This document shows, in pieces, positions 18,830-28,322 of a stretch of DNA of 64,000 nucleotides. The position numbers and the translations under genes were made by a program. The notes beneath the pieces were generated by a model. That model was not told the DNA's origin and did no database searches. It saw nothing but the letters and a program-made list of their open reading frames with translations. The number at the start of each line of letters is the position of its first letter. The stretch's first letter is position 1. The DNA is from Stenotrophomonas sp046736075. Lineage in GTDB: Bacteria > Pseudomonadota > Gammaproteobacteria > Xanthomonadales > Xanthomonadaceae. The stretch spans positions 1,860,001 through 1,924,000 of the forward strand of contig NZ_CP177163.1 of NCBI RefSeq assembly GCF_046736075.1. Reading direction: 5' to 3'.

Positions 18830-20152
18830 TCAGCCCGCCGGGGCCTTCGCCCCGTTGAGGTAGTCCAGGCTGACCTGCAGCAGCGCGCGCAGGCCCACGT
18901 CCAGTGCCTTCTCGTCGAGCAGGAACTTCGGCGAGTGGTTGGCCGGCGCGGTGGCCGGGTCGATCCCCTCGCTGGTGGCGCCAACGAAGAAGAACAGGCC
19001 CGGCACCTCCTTGGCGTACAGCGAGAAGTCCTCCGCCCCCATCTGCAGCGGCGGCTCGTAGACGTTGGCCTCGCCGACCACCGCCTGCAGGCTGGGCAGC
19101 ATGCGCGCGGTCAGTGCCGGGTCATTGACCGTGGCCGGGTTGCCTTCCGATTCGTAGATTTCGGTCTGCGCCTTGGCCCCGTGCGCGGCGGCGGTGTGCT
19201 CGGCCACGTTGCGCAGGTCGGCGAAGATCTGCTGGCGCATGCCTTCATCGAAGGTGCGGATGGTGCCCACCATCTCCACCTCGTCGGGAATGATGTTGTA
19301 GCGGATGCCGCCCTTGATCGCGCCGAAGGTCAGTACCGCCGGCTGCTTGGACAGGTTGGCGCGCCGGCTGACGATGGTCTGCGCGGTGCCCACCAGATCG
19401 GCCGTGGCCACGATCGGATCGACCCCGTTCCACGGCGCCGAACCGTGCGTCTGGCGCCCGATCACCTTGATCCCGAAGCGGTCGGAGGCGGCCATCAGCG
19501 GGCCGCCGCGAACGGCGATCTGGCCGGCGGGCACGCTGGAGAACACATGCAGCCCGAACACCGCCTCCGGCTTGAAGTCGGCGAACAGGCCTTCCTTGAG
19601 CATCAGCGAGGCACCGCCCTCTTCCGGCGGCGGCGCGCCTTCCTCGGACGGCTGGAAGATCAGCATCACTTCGCCGGGCAGGTTCTCGCGCATCTTCACC
19701 AGGGCATCGGCCACGCCAAGCAGCGTGGCGGTATGGGCATCGTGACCGCAGGCATGCATCACCCCCACCGTCTCGCCGCGGTAGGTGCTGGTGGCCTTGG
19801 AGGCGAACGGCAGGCCGGTCTGCTCGGTCACCGGGAGCGCGTCCATGTCCGCGCGCAGCGCGATCCGCGGCCCCGGCTTGCCGCCCTTGATGATCGCCAC
19901 CACGCCGTGGTGCGCGATGCCGGTCTTCGGCTTCAGGCCCATCGCGCGCAACCGCTCGGCCACCTTGGCGGCGGTGCGCTCCTCGCGGTTGGACAGCTCC
20001 GGGTGCTGGTGGAAATCGCGCCGCCAGTCGATCACCGTGGCTTTCAGGCGGGCCGCCGCGGCGGTCACTTCCGGGCGTTCGGCGGGCGTGGCGGCGGCCA
20101 GCGCGGGGCAGGCCAGCAGCAGGGCGGACAACAGCAGCGACAGACGGGGCAT
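18830..20152 (-). CDS. exported M20-family amidohydrolase/peptidase
   Basis: The 440-residue protein has a signal peptide (LLLSALLLACPALAAA) and an M20D amidohydrolase core: LRADMDALPV, MHACGHDAHTA (metal-binding Cys/His/Asp), FQPSEEGAPPPEEGG and a dimerisation domain near 200-310. Relatives hydrolyse N-acyl amino acids, hippurate or related amides using a two-metal site. Export is unusual for the catabolic cytoplasmic members, so it may process dipeptides or acylated compounds in the periplasm. It faces away from the pump operon, with 228 bp between the starts. Confidence 0.88.
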   Translation of the reverse strand: MPRLSLLLSALLLACPALAAATPAERPEVTAAAARLKATVIDWRRDFHQHPELSNREERTAAKVAERLRAMGLKPKTGIAHHGVVAIIKGGKPGPRIALRADMDALPVTEQTGLPFASKATSTYRGETVGVMHACGHDAHTATLLGVADALVKMRENLPGEVMLIFQPSEEGAPPPEEGGASLMLKEGLFADFKPEAVFGLHVFSSVPAGQIAVRGGPLMAASDRFGIKVIGRQTHGSAPWNGVDPIVATADLVGTAQTIVSRRANLSKQPAVLTFGAIKGGIRYNIIPDEVEMVGTIRTFDEGMRQQIFADLRNVAEHTAAAHGAKAQTEIYESEGNPATVNDPALTARMLPSLQAVVGEANVYEPPLQMGAEDFSLYAKEVPGLFFFVGATSEGIDPATAPANHSPKFLLDEKALDVGLRALLQVSLDYLNGAKAPAG

Positions 20153-20380
20153 TGCAGGTCTCCACGAGGGGCAAGGGACGGACGAACCTGAATGTAGGCC
20201 ATCAGCGGGCCCGGCGCTGTAACTTTCTGCCCCCGCAGACGTTGATTCGAGGAACCCGGTCGGTCACGTCGGGTCTGATCGCCCGTCCCATCCGTCATGC
20301 ATGAAAGCGCGCAGGCGACGGGTATGCTTTGCGCCTAGCCAACCGGGCCCCCCGCCCTCCGCCAGCCTCAGGAGTTTTGA

Positions 20381-21631
20381 ATGTCGCGTTTCTGGAAGAT
20401 CGTGCTGCTGGTGGTCGCAGTGCTGGTGGTGGCCTTCATCGGCATGCGCATGCTCGGCGGTGGCAAGCCCAAGGGCGAGGCGGGCAAGCCTGCCGCCGCA
20501 GCCGGACGGGGCGGTGGGGAAGCGCGCAACGCCGGGCCGGTGCCGGTGACGGTGGTCGATGCGGCCCGCCAGGACGTGCCGGTCTATGCCAGCGCGCTGG
20601 GCACCGTGGCGGCGATGAACACCGTGACCGTCAGCCCGCAGGTCGGCGGCCAGCTGATCAGCCTGAACTTCAAGGAAGGCCAGGAAGTGAAGCAGGGCGA
20701 CCTGCTCGCACAGATCGACCCGCGCACCCTGCAGGCCAGCTACGACGAGGCCGCCGCGGCCAAGCGCCAGAACCAGGCCCAGTTGGCCACCGCGCGCTCC
20801 AATTTCCAGCGGTCCAACTCGCCCGAGTACCGCCAGTACGTGGCCAAAACCGACCTGGACACCCAGCGCAACCAGGTGGCGCAGTATGAAAGTGCCGTGG
20901 CCGCCAACGAAGCCAGCATGCGCGCGGCCCAGGTGCAGCTGCAGTACACCCGCGTCACCGCGCCCATTTCCGGCATCGCCGGCATCCGCGCGGTGGACGC
21001 CGGCAACGTGGTCAGCGCCGGCACCGCGCTGGTGACCCTGACCCAGATCCACCCGATCCACGTGGTGTTCAACCTGCCCGAGCGCCAGCTGCCCGACGTG
21101 CGCCAGGCCCAGCAGGCCGGCCCGGTGACGATCGCCGCGCTGGACCGCAACGACGCCCACGTGCTCACCGACGGCGGCAAGCTGGACGTGGTCGACAACC
21201 AGATCAGCAGCGACAGCGGCACCTTCCGTGCCCGCGCCGTGTTCGACAACGCCGACAACCTGCTGTGGCCCGGCCAGTTCGTCAACGTGCGGATGCAGCT
21301 GCGCACGATTGCCGGTGGCGTGGTGATCCCGACCCAGGCGGTGATGCGCGGCCCGGACGGCGAGTACGTCTATATCGTCAAGCCGGACAACACCGTGGCC
21401 ATGCAGACGGTCAAGAGCGGCGTGGAGGTCGGCGACAGCAACGTGCAGATCACCGACGGTCTCAAGGGTGGCGAGCGCGTGGTCAGCGAAGGCCAGTTCC
21501 GCCTCAAGCCGGGCAGCAAGGTCACCGCGCTCAAGCCGGGCGAGACCCCGGCCCCGCCGACCGACGCCGAACTCAAGGCTGCCGCCCAGCAGCAGGGCGG
21601 CGGTGGCCGCCGCGGTGGCGGCCCGCGCTGA
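20381..21631 (+). CDS. smeI: RND efflux pump periplasmic adaptor
   Basis: The 416-residue protein is a membrane-fusion (adaptor) subunit with an N-terminal membrane anchor (IVLLVVAVLVVAFIGM), a lipoyl-like half motif, an alpha-hairpin at about 130-200 (DEAAAAKRQNQAQLATARSNF) and beta-barrel/membrane-proximal domains. It ends in a Gly/Arg-rich tail. AGGAG precedes the ATG. The order adaptor-RND-RND matches SmeIJK of Stenotrophomonas maltophilia and MdtABC of E. coli, where the two permeases form a heterotrimer. No outer-membrane channel gene follows, so a TolC-type partner must be encoded elsewhere. The gene symbol rests on family and organisation. Confidence 0.88.
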   Translation: MSRFWKIVLLVVAVLVVAFIGMRMLGGGKPKGEAGKPAAAAGRGGGEARNAGPVPVTVVDAARQDVPVYASALGTVAAMNTVTVSPQVGGQLISLNFKEGQEVKQGDLLAQIDPRTLQASYDEAAAAKRQNQAQLATARSNFQRSNSPEYRQYVAKTDLDTQRNQVAQYESAVAANEASMRAAQVQLQYTRVTAPISGIAGIRAVDAGNVVSAGTALVTLTQIHPIHVVFNLPERQLPDVRQAQQAGPVTIAALDRNDAHVLTDGGKLDVVDNQISSDSGTFRARAVFDNADNLLWPGQFVNVRMQLRTIAGGVVIPTQAVMRGPDGEYVYIVKPDNTVAMQTVKSGVEVGDSNVQITDGLKGGERVVSEGQFRLKPGSKVTALKPGETPAPPTDAELKAAAQQQGGGGRRGGGPR

Positions 21632-21653
21632 TCGCGGCCGTCTCCCGTTCCTG

Positions 21654-21675
21654 ACGCCGGCCGGTTGGCCGGCGT
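21654..21675 (+). terminator. hairpin between smeI and smeJ (attenuator-like)
   Basis: ACGCCGGCC, loop GGTT and GGCCGGCGT form a perfect 9-bp stem in the 88-bp gap between the adaptor and first permease genes. There is no T-run, so it is more likely an mRNA-processing or stability element than a full stop. Confidence 0.55.
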
Positions 21676-21719
21676 TCGCCCGCTTCAACGCCGCATGACG
21701 TAACAGCAAGGATCCGCCC

Positions 21720-24700
21720 GTGGGCTTTTCGACGATCTTCATCCGCCGCCCGATCGCCACCTCGCTGCTGATGGCGGGCCTGCTGCTGCTCGGCATCCTC
21801 GGCTACCGTCAGTTGCCGGTCTCGGCGCTGCCGGAGATCGATGCGCCCAGCCTGGTGGTGACCACCCAGTATCCGGGGGCCAATGCGACCACGATGGCCG
21901 CGCTGGTCACCACCCCGCTGGAGCGCCAGTTCGGGCAGATTTCCGGGTTGGAGATCATGACCTCCGACTCGTCGGCCGGTCTGTCCACGATCATCCTGCA
22001 GTTCTCGATGGACCGCGACATCGACATCGCCGCACAGGACGTGCAGGCTGCGATCCGCCAGGCCACCCTGCCCTCCTCGCTGCCCTACCAGCCGGTCTAC
22101 AACCGGGTGAACCCGGCCGACGCGGCGATCGTCACCCTCAAGCTCACCTCCGATACGCGCCCGCTGCGCGAGGTCAACAACTACGCCGACTCGATCCTGG
22201 CCCAGCGCCTGTCGCAGGTGCAGGGCGTGGGCCTGGTCTCCATCGCCGGCAACGTGCGGCCGGCCGTGCGCATCCAGGTCAACCCGGCGCAGCTGTCCAA
22301 CATGGGCCTGACCCTGGAAGAGCTGCGCAGCGCCCTGACCCAGGCCAACGTCAATGCACCCAAGGGCTCGCTCAACGGCAAGACCCAGTCCTACTCGATC
22401 GGCACCAACGACCAGCTGACCAGCGCCGCCGAGTACCGCGAGACCATCATCAGCTACAAGAACGGTCGCCCGGTCCGCCTCTCGGACGTGGCCAACGTGG
22501 TCGACGGGGTGGAGAACGACCAGCTCGCCGCCTGGGCCGATGGCAAGCCGGCGGTACTGCTGGAAGTGCGCCGCCAGCCGGGCGCCAACATCGTGCAGAC
22601 CGTCGAGCGCATCCGCACGCTGCTGCCGCAGCTGCAGAACGTGCTGCCGGCCGACGTGCACCTGGAGATCTTCTCCGACCGTACCGAGACCATCCGCGCC
22701 TCGGTGCACGAAGTGCAGTTCACCCTGATCCTGACCATCGGCCTGGTGGTGGCGGTGATCTTCGTGTTCCTGCGCCGCCTGTGGGCGACCATCATTCCCT
22801 CGGTCGCGGTGCCGCTGTCGCTGGCCGGCACCTTCGGGGTGATGGCCTTCGCCGGGATGTCGCTGGACAACCTGTCGCTGATGGCGCTGGTGGTGGCCAC
22901 CGGCTTCGTGGTCGACGATGCGATCGTGATGATCGAGAACATCGTGCGCTACATCGAACAGGGCAAGAGCGGCCCCGAAGCGGCCGAGATCGGCGCGCGC
23001 CAGATCGGCTTCACGGTGCTGTCGCTGACCATCTCGCTGGTGGCGGTGTTCCTGCCCCTGCTGCTGATGCCCGGCGTCACCGGCCGCCTGTTCCATGAGT
23101 TCGCCTGGGTGCTGAGCATCGCGGTGGTGCTGTCGATGCTGATCTCGCTGACGCTCACCCCGATGATGTGCGCCTACCTGCTCAAGCCCGACGCCCTGCC
23201 CGAAGGCGAGGATGCGCACGAGCGCGCCGCTGCGGCCGGCAAGGAAAACCTGTGGACGCGTACCGTAGGGGCCTACGAGCGCAGCCTGGACTGGGTGCTG
23301 GACCACCAGCGCATGACCCTGGCCGTGGCCGCCGGCGCCCTGGTGCTGACCGTGGTGCTGTACATCGTGATCCCCAAGGGCCTGCTGCCCGAACAGGACA
23401 CCGGCCTGATCACCGGCGTGGTCCAGGCCGACCAGAACATCGCCTTCCCGCAGATGGAACAGCGCACCAAGGCGGTAGCCGAAGCGCTGCGCAAGGACCC
23501 GGCGGTGACCGGCGTGTCGGCCTTCATCGGCGCCGGCAGCATGAACCCCACCCTCAACCAGGGCCAGCTGTCGATCGTGCTCAAGGCCCGCGGCGACCGC
23601 GATGGGCTCGATGAGATCCTGCCGCGCCTGCAGGACGCCGTGGCCGGCATTCCCGGCGTGGCGTTGTACCTCAAGCCGGTACAGGACGTGACCCTGGATA
23701 CCCGCGTGGCGGCTACCGAGTACCAGTATTCGCTGTCGGACGTGGACAGCGCGCAGGTCGCGCTGCAGGCCACGCGCCTGACCGAAGCGCTGCGCCAGCG
23801 CCCCGAACTGGCCGACGTGGACAACAACCTGTCCAACCAGGGCCGCGCGCTGGAACTGACCATCGACCGTGACAAGGCCAGTGTGCTCGGCGTGCCGATG
23901 CAGACCATCGACGACACCCTGTACGACGCCTTCGGCCAGCGCCAGATCTCCACCATCTTCACCGAGCTCAACCAGTACCGGGTCGTGCTGGAAGTGGCGC
24001 CGGAGTTCCGCACCAGCACCGCACTGATGAACCAGCTGGCGGTGGCCTCCAACGGCGCCGGCGCGTTGACCGGCAGCAATGCCACCAACTTCGGCCAGGT
24101 CACTTCGTCCAACTCCTCTACCGCCACCGGCATCGGCGCGCAGAACACCGGCATTCCGGTGGGTGCCGGCAACATCATCCCGCTCGCCGCACTCGCCGAA
24201 GGCAGGATCACCAGCACCCCGCTGGTGGTCAGCCACCAGCAGCAGCTGCCGGCGGTGACCGTCTCGTTCAACATCGCCCCGGGCTATTCGCTGTCCGATG
24301 CGGTCAAGGCGATCGAAGAGACCAAGGACAGCCTGGACATGCCCTCGCAGGTGCATGCGCAGTTCATCGGCAAGGCCGCCGAGTTCACCGGCAGCCAGAC
24401 CGACGTGATCTGGCTGCTGCTGGCCTCGCTGGTGCTGATCTACATCGTGCTGGGCGTGCTGTATGAAAGCTACATCCACCCCATCACCATCATCTCGACC
24501 CTGCCGCCGGCCGGCGTCGGCGCGCTGCTGGCGCTGATGGTGTGCGGCCTGAGCCTGTCGGTGGACGGCATCGTCGGCATCGTGCTGCTGATCGGCATCG
24601 TCAAGAAGAACGGCATCATGATGGTGGACTTCGCCATCGAGGCGCGCCGTGCCGGGGCCAATGCCCACGATGCGATCCGCCGCGCCTGCCTGCTGCGCTT

Positions 24701-24950
24701 CCGCCCGATCATGATGACCACCGCGGCGGCCATGCTCGGCGCGCTGCCGCTGGCGCTGGGCACCGGCATCGGCTCGGAACTGCGCCGCCCGCTGGGCATC
24801 GCCATCGTCGGTGGCCTGCTGCTGTCCCAGCTGGTCACGCTGTACACCACGCCGGTGATCTACCTGTACATGGAACGCTTCTCCGAATGGCTGCGCGAGC
24901 GCCGCGAACAGCGCGCGCTGCGCCACGCCAGCGCCCAGGACCGCGCATGA
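21720..24950 (+). CDS. smeJ: RND multidrug efflux permease, first of two
   Basis: The 1076-residue inner-membrane permease begins at GTG with AAGGA nine bases upstream. It has the RND layout: a helix near the N-terminus, a large periplasmic loop, a helix cluster, a second loop and a second cluster. The proton-relay Asp pair is D399/D400 in FVVDDAIVMIEN. A Gly/Ser/Thr/Asn-rich insertion near residues 780-820 (NGAGALTGSN, then SSNSSTATG) lies in the second periplasmic loop. It should form a mixed trimer with the following permease, as MdtB does with MdtC. It is 34 bp from the next gene in one operon. Confidence 0.92.
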   Translation: MGFSTIFIRRPIATSLLMAGLLLLGILGYRQLPVSALPEIDAPSLVVTTQYPGANATTMAALVTTPLERQFGQISGLEIMTSDSSAGLSTIILQFSMDRDIDIAAQDVQAAIRQATLPSSLPYQPVYNRVNPADAAIVTLKLTSDTRPLREVNNYADSILAQRLSQVQGVGLVSIAGNVRPAVRIQVNPAQLSNMGLTLEELRSALTQANVNAPKGSLNGKTQSYSIGTNDQLTSAAEYRETIISYKNGRPVRLSDVANVVDGVENDQLAAWADGKPAVLLEVRRQPGANIVQTVERIRTLLPQLQNVLPADVHLEIFSDRTETIRASVHEVQFTLILTIGLVVAVIFVFLRRLWATIIPSVAVPLSLAGTFGVMAFAGMSLDNLSLMALVVATGFVVDDAIVMIENIVRYIEQGKSGPEAAEIGARQIGFTVLSLTISLVAVFLPLLLMPGVTGRLFHEFAWVLSIAVVLSMLISLTLTPMMCAYLLKPDALPEGEDAHERAAAAGKENLWTRTVGAYERSLDWVLDHQRMTLAVAAGALVLTVVLYIVIPKGLLPEQDTGLITGVVQADQNIAFPQMEQRTKAVAEALRKDPAVTGVSAFIGAGSMNPTLNQGQLSIVLKARGDRDGLDEILPRLQDAVAGIPGVALYLKPVQDVTLDTRVAATEYQYSLSDVDSAQVALQATRLTEALRQRPELADVDNNLSNQGRALELTIDRDKASVLGVPMQTIDDTLYDAFGQRQISTIFTELNQYRVVLEVAPEFRTSTALMNQLAVASNGAGALTGSNATNFGQVTSSNSSTATGIGAQNTGIPVGAGNIIPLAALAEGRITSTPLVVSHQQQLPAVTVSFNIAPGYSLSDAVKAIEETKDSLDMPSQVHAQFIGKAAEFTGSQTDVIWLLLASLVLIYIVLGVLYESYIHPITIISTLPPAGVGALLALMVCGLSLSVDGIVGIVLLIGIVKKNGIMMVDFAIEARRAGANAHDAIRRACLLRFRPIMMTTAAAMLGALPLALGTGIGSELRRPLGIAIVGGLLLSQLVTLYTTPVIYLYMERFSEWLRERREQRALRHASAQDRA

Positions 24951-24984
24951 TCCGCCTGCCGTCCGGCGCTCTGAAGGGGCGCGC

Positions 24985-27900
24985 ATGAACATCTCCGGGC
25001 CGTTCATCCGCCGCCCGATCGGCACCGCGCTGCTGGCCATCGGCCTGTTCGTGGTCGGGCTGTTCTGCTACCTGAAACTGGGCGTGTCGGCGCTGCCGAA
25101 CATCCAGATTCCGGTGATCTTCGTGCACGCCAGCCAGTCCGGCGCGGACGCGACCACGATGGCGTCCACGGTCACCGCGCCGCTGGAACGCCACCTCGGC
25201 CAGCTGCCCGGCGTGGACCAGATGCGCTCGTCCAGCTCGGAAGGCAGCTCGCTGGTCTTCATGATCTTCCAGAGCGGCGTCGATATCGATTCGGCCGCGC
25301 TGGACGTGCAGACCGCGATCAACTCGGCACAGTCCGACCTGCCCTCCGGGTTGGGTTCGCCGATGTTCCAGAAGGCCAATCCGAACGACGATCCGGTGAT
25401 CGCCATCGCGCTGACCTCGCAGACCCAGTCGGCCGACGAGCTGTACAACGTCGCCGATACGCTGCTGGCCCAGCGCCTGCGCCAGATCAGCGGGGTGTCG
25501 TCGGTGGACATCGCCGGTGCCTCCACCCCGGCCGTGCGGGTGGACGTCAACCTGCGCCTGCTCAACGCGCTCAACCTGACCCCGGACGACCTGCGCAACG
25601 CGGTGCGCGCGGCCAACGTGACCTCGCCGACCGGCTTCCTCACCGACGGCAACACCACCACCGCGATCATCGCCAACGACTCTGTGGCGCGTGCCGCCGA
25701 CTTCGCCAACCTGGTCATCAAGACCCAGGACGATGGCCGCGTGATCCGCCTCAAGGACGTGGCCAACGTCTACGACGGCCAGCAGGATGCCTACCAGGCG
25801 GCGTGGTTCGACCACAAGCCGGCGGTGGTGATGTACGTGTTCACCCGCGCCGGCGCCAACATCGTGGAGACGGTGGACCGGGTCAAGGCGCAGATGCCGA
25901 TGCTGCGCGACTACCTGCAGCCGGGCACCACGATGACCCCGTACTTCGACCGGACGCCGACCATCCGCTCGTCGCTGCATGAGGTGCAGATCACCCTGCT
26001 GATCAGCCTGGCGATGGTGATCCTGACGATGGCGCTGTTCCTGCGCCGGCTGGCACCGACCCTGATCGCCGCAGTGACCGTGCCGCTGTCGCTGGCCGGT
26101 GCGGCGCTGGTGATGTACGTGTTCGGCTTCACCCTGAACAACCTCAGCCTGCTGGCGCTGGTGATCGCGATCGGCTTCGTGGTCGATGATGCGATCGTGG
26201 TGATCGAGAACGTCATGCGCCACCTCGACGAGGGCATGCCACGCATGCAGGCGGCGCTGACCGGCGCACACGAAATCGGCTTCACCATCGTCTCGATCAC
26301 CGCCTCGCTGGTCGCGGTGTTCATCCCGCTGCTGTTTGCCAGCGGCATGGTGGGGGCGTTCTTCCGCGAGTTCACCATCACCCTGGTGGCGGCGATCGTG
26401 GTGTCGATGATCGTCTCGCTGACCCTCACCCCGGCGTTGTGCAGCCGCTTCCTGAGCGCGCACAGCGAGCCGGAGAAGCCGTCGCGGATCGGCCGCTTCC
26501 TGGATGGCATGCATGACCGCATGCTGCGCCTCTACACCGTGTGCCTGGACTTCTCGCTGCGGCACGCGCTGCTGCTGTCGCTGACCCCGATCCTGCTGAT
26601 CGTGGCCACGGTGATGCTCGGCGGCGCGGTCAAGAAGGGCTCGTTCCCGGCGCAGGACACCGGCCTGATCTGGGGCCGCGCCAACTCCAGCGCCACCGTC
26701 TCCTTCGAGGACATGGTCAACCGCCAGCGCCGCATCACCGACATGCTCATGGCCGACCCGGCGGTGAAGACCGTGGGCGTGCGCCTGGGCAGTGGCCGAC
26801 AGGGGTCGAGCGCGCAGTTCAACATCGAACTGAAGACGCGCAAGGAAGGCCGCAAGGAAACCACGGCCGTGGCGCTGGCGCGGTTGAGCGCCAAGGCCGA
26901 CCGCTATCCGGACCTGCAGCTGCGCCTGCGCGCGATCCAGGATCTGCCCAGCGATGGCGGTGGCGGCAACAGCCAGGGCGCGCAGTACCGGGTGTCCCTT
27001 CAGGGCAACGACCTGGCCCAGCTGCAGGAATGGCTGCCCAAGGTGCAGGCCGCGCTGAAGAAGAACCCCAAGCTGCGCGACGTCGGCACCGATGTGGATA
27101 CCGCGGGCCTGCGCCAGAACATCCAGATCGACCGCGCCAAGGCGGCGCGGCTGGGCGTATCGGTGGGCGCGATCGACGGCGCGCTGTACGGCGCATTCGG
27201 CCAACGCCAGATCTCGACCATCTACTCGGACATCAACCAGTACAGCGTGGTGGTCAACGCCCTGCCCGAACAGACCGCCACCCCGCGCGCCCTGGACGAG
27301 ATCCATGTGCGCGCCGGCAATGGCGAGATGATTCCGCTGACCGCCGTGGCGCATCAGGTACCGGGTTTGGCGCCGCCGCAGATCACCCACGAGAACCAGT
27401 ACACCACGATGGACCTGAGCTACAACCTCGCACCGGGCGTCAGCACCGGCGAGGGCGAGGCCATCGTCAAGGCGACCGTGGACGGGCTGCGACTGCCGGG
27501 CGACATCCGCATCAGCGACGGCGGCGGCTTCAACGTGCAGCTCAATCCGAACTCGATGCTGATCCTGGTGCTGGCCGCGATCATCACCGTGTACCTGGTG
27601 CTGGGCATGCTGTACGAAAGCCTGGTGCACCCGGTGACGATCCTGTCCACCCTGCCGGCGGCGGGCGTGGGCGCGCTGCTGGCGCTGTTCGTGACCAACA
27701 CCGAGCTGTCGGTGATCTCGATGATCGCGCTGGTGCTGTTGATCGGCATCGTCAAAAAGAACGCGATCATGATGATCGACTTCGCCGTGGTGGCCCAGCG
27801 CGAACGCGGCATGACCCCGCGCGATGCGGTGCGCGAGGCCAGCATCGTGCGCTTCCGGCCGATCATGATGACCACGATGGTGGCCATCCTGGCCGCCGTG

Positions 27901-28107
27901 CCGCTGGCGATCGGGCTGGGTGAAGGCTCCGAACTGCGACGCCCGCTGGGCATCGCGATGATCGGCGGCCTGCTGTTCTCGCAGAGCCTGACCCTGCTCA
28001 GCACCCCGGCGCTGTACGTGATCTTCTCGTGCCTGCGCGAGCGCTGGGTCGCGCGCCGCGAACGCCGCCGCGAGAAGAAGCTGCTCAAGCGCGCCAGGCC
28101 CGCCTGA
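24985..28107 (+). CDS. smeK: RND multidrug efflux permease, second of two
   Basis: The 1040-residue RND permease resembles MdtC/SmeK. The proton-relay pair is D401/D402 (FVVDDAIVVIEN), and the helix-rich clusters and both periplasmic loops are complete, without the Ser/Thr-rich insertion of its partner. In MdtBC-type pumps the two subunits are not interchangeable, drug being bound mainly by one and proton flow by the other; which does what here cannot be read from sequence. A G-rich site precedes the ATG. The operon is followed by two hairpins. Confidence 0.92.
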   Translation: MNISGPFIRRPIGTALLAIGLFVVGLFCYLKLGVSALPNIQIPVIFVHASQSGADATTMASTVTAPLERHLGQLPGVDQMRSSSSEGSSLVFMIFQSGVDIDSAALDVQTAINSAQSDLPSGLGSPMFQKANPNDDPVIAIALTSQTQSADELYNVADTLLAQRLRQISGVSSVDIAGASTPAVRVDVNLRLLNALNLTPDDLRNAVRAANVTSPTGFLTDGNTTTAIIANDSVARAADFANLVIKTQDDGRVIRLKDVANVYDGQQDAYQAAWFDHKPAVVMYVFTRAGANIVETVDRVKAQMPMLRDYLQPGTTMTPYFDRTPTIRSSLHEVQITLLISLAMVILTMALFLRRLAPTLIAAVTVPLSLAGAALVMYVFGFTLNNLSLLALVIAIGFVVDDAIVVIENVMRHLDEGMPRMQAALTGAHEIGFTIVSITASLVAVFIPLLFASGMVGAFFREFTITLVAAIVVSMIVSLTLTPALCSRFLSAHSEPEKPSRIGRFLDGMHDRMLRLYTVCLDFSLRHALLLSLTPILLIVATVMLGGAVKKGSFPAQDTGLIWGRANSSATVSFEDMVNRQRRITDMLMADPAVKTVGVRLGSGRQGSSAQFNIELKTRKEGRKETTAVALARLSAKADRYPDLQLRLRAIQDLPSDGGGGNSQGAQYRVSLQGNDLAQLQEWLPKVQAALKKNPKLRDVGTDVDTAGLRQNIQIDRAKAARLGVSVGAIDGALYGAFGQRQISTIYSDINQYSVVVNALPEQTATPRALDEIHVRAGNGEMIPLTAVAHQVPGLAPPQITHENQYTTMDLSYNLAPGVSTGEGEAIVKATVDGLRLPGDIRISDGGGFNVQLNPNSMLILVLAAIITVYLVLGMLYESLVHPVTILSTLPAAGVGALLALFVTNTELSVISMIALVLLIGIVKKNAIMMIDFAVVAQRERGMTPRDAVREASIVRFRPIMMTTMVAILAAVPLAIGLGEGSELRRPLGIAMIGGLLFSQSLTLLSTPALYVIFSCLRERWVARRERRREKKLLKRARPA

Positions 28108-28111
28108 CGTA

Positions 28112-28164
28112 CTGCCGGCCGCTGGCCGGCAGCGCTGCGTGAACCCCGGCGGTTTGACGCCGGG
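28112..28164 (+). terminator. two consecutive hairpins closing the pump operon
   Basis: CTGCCGGCC/GGCCGGCAG (28112-28132, loop GCT) has the core of a SMAG palindrome preceded by GTAC instead of GTAG. CCCGGCG/CGCCGGG (28145-28151 and 28158-28164) follows. Neither has a T-run; together they probably protect or end the smeIJK transcript. Confidence 0.6.
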
Positions 28165-28322
28165 TAACCAAACAACAACAATTCTCATCCAGCCACGGTC
28201 CTGCATCCCCGGCGATGCACCCGCTGCCCGTCTGCGGCCAGCCTGCGCGATCCAGCCATCGAACCCCTCCCCCGCCATCCCGTGATCGCGGACGGTCCTG
28301 TGCTGTCCGCCAAGGAAAAACG

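Noticed and set aside
21573..28278. Very long minus-strand open frames opposite the RND permeases
   Set aside because: Their Gln/His/Arg/Gly-rich, low-complexity translations are antisense shadows of high-GC coding sequence; the plus-strand genes have complete family motifs.
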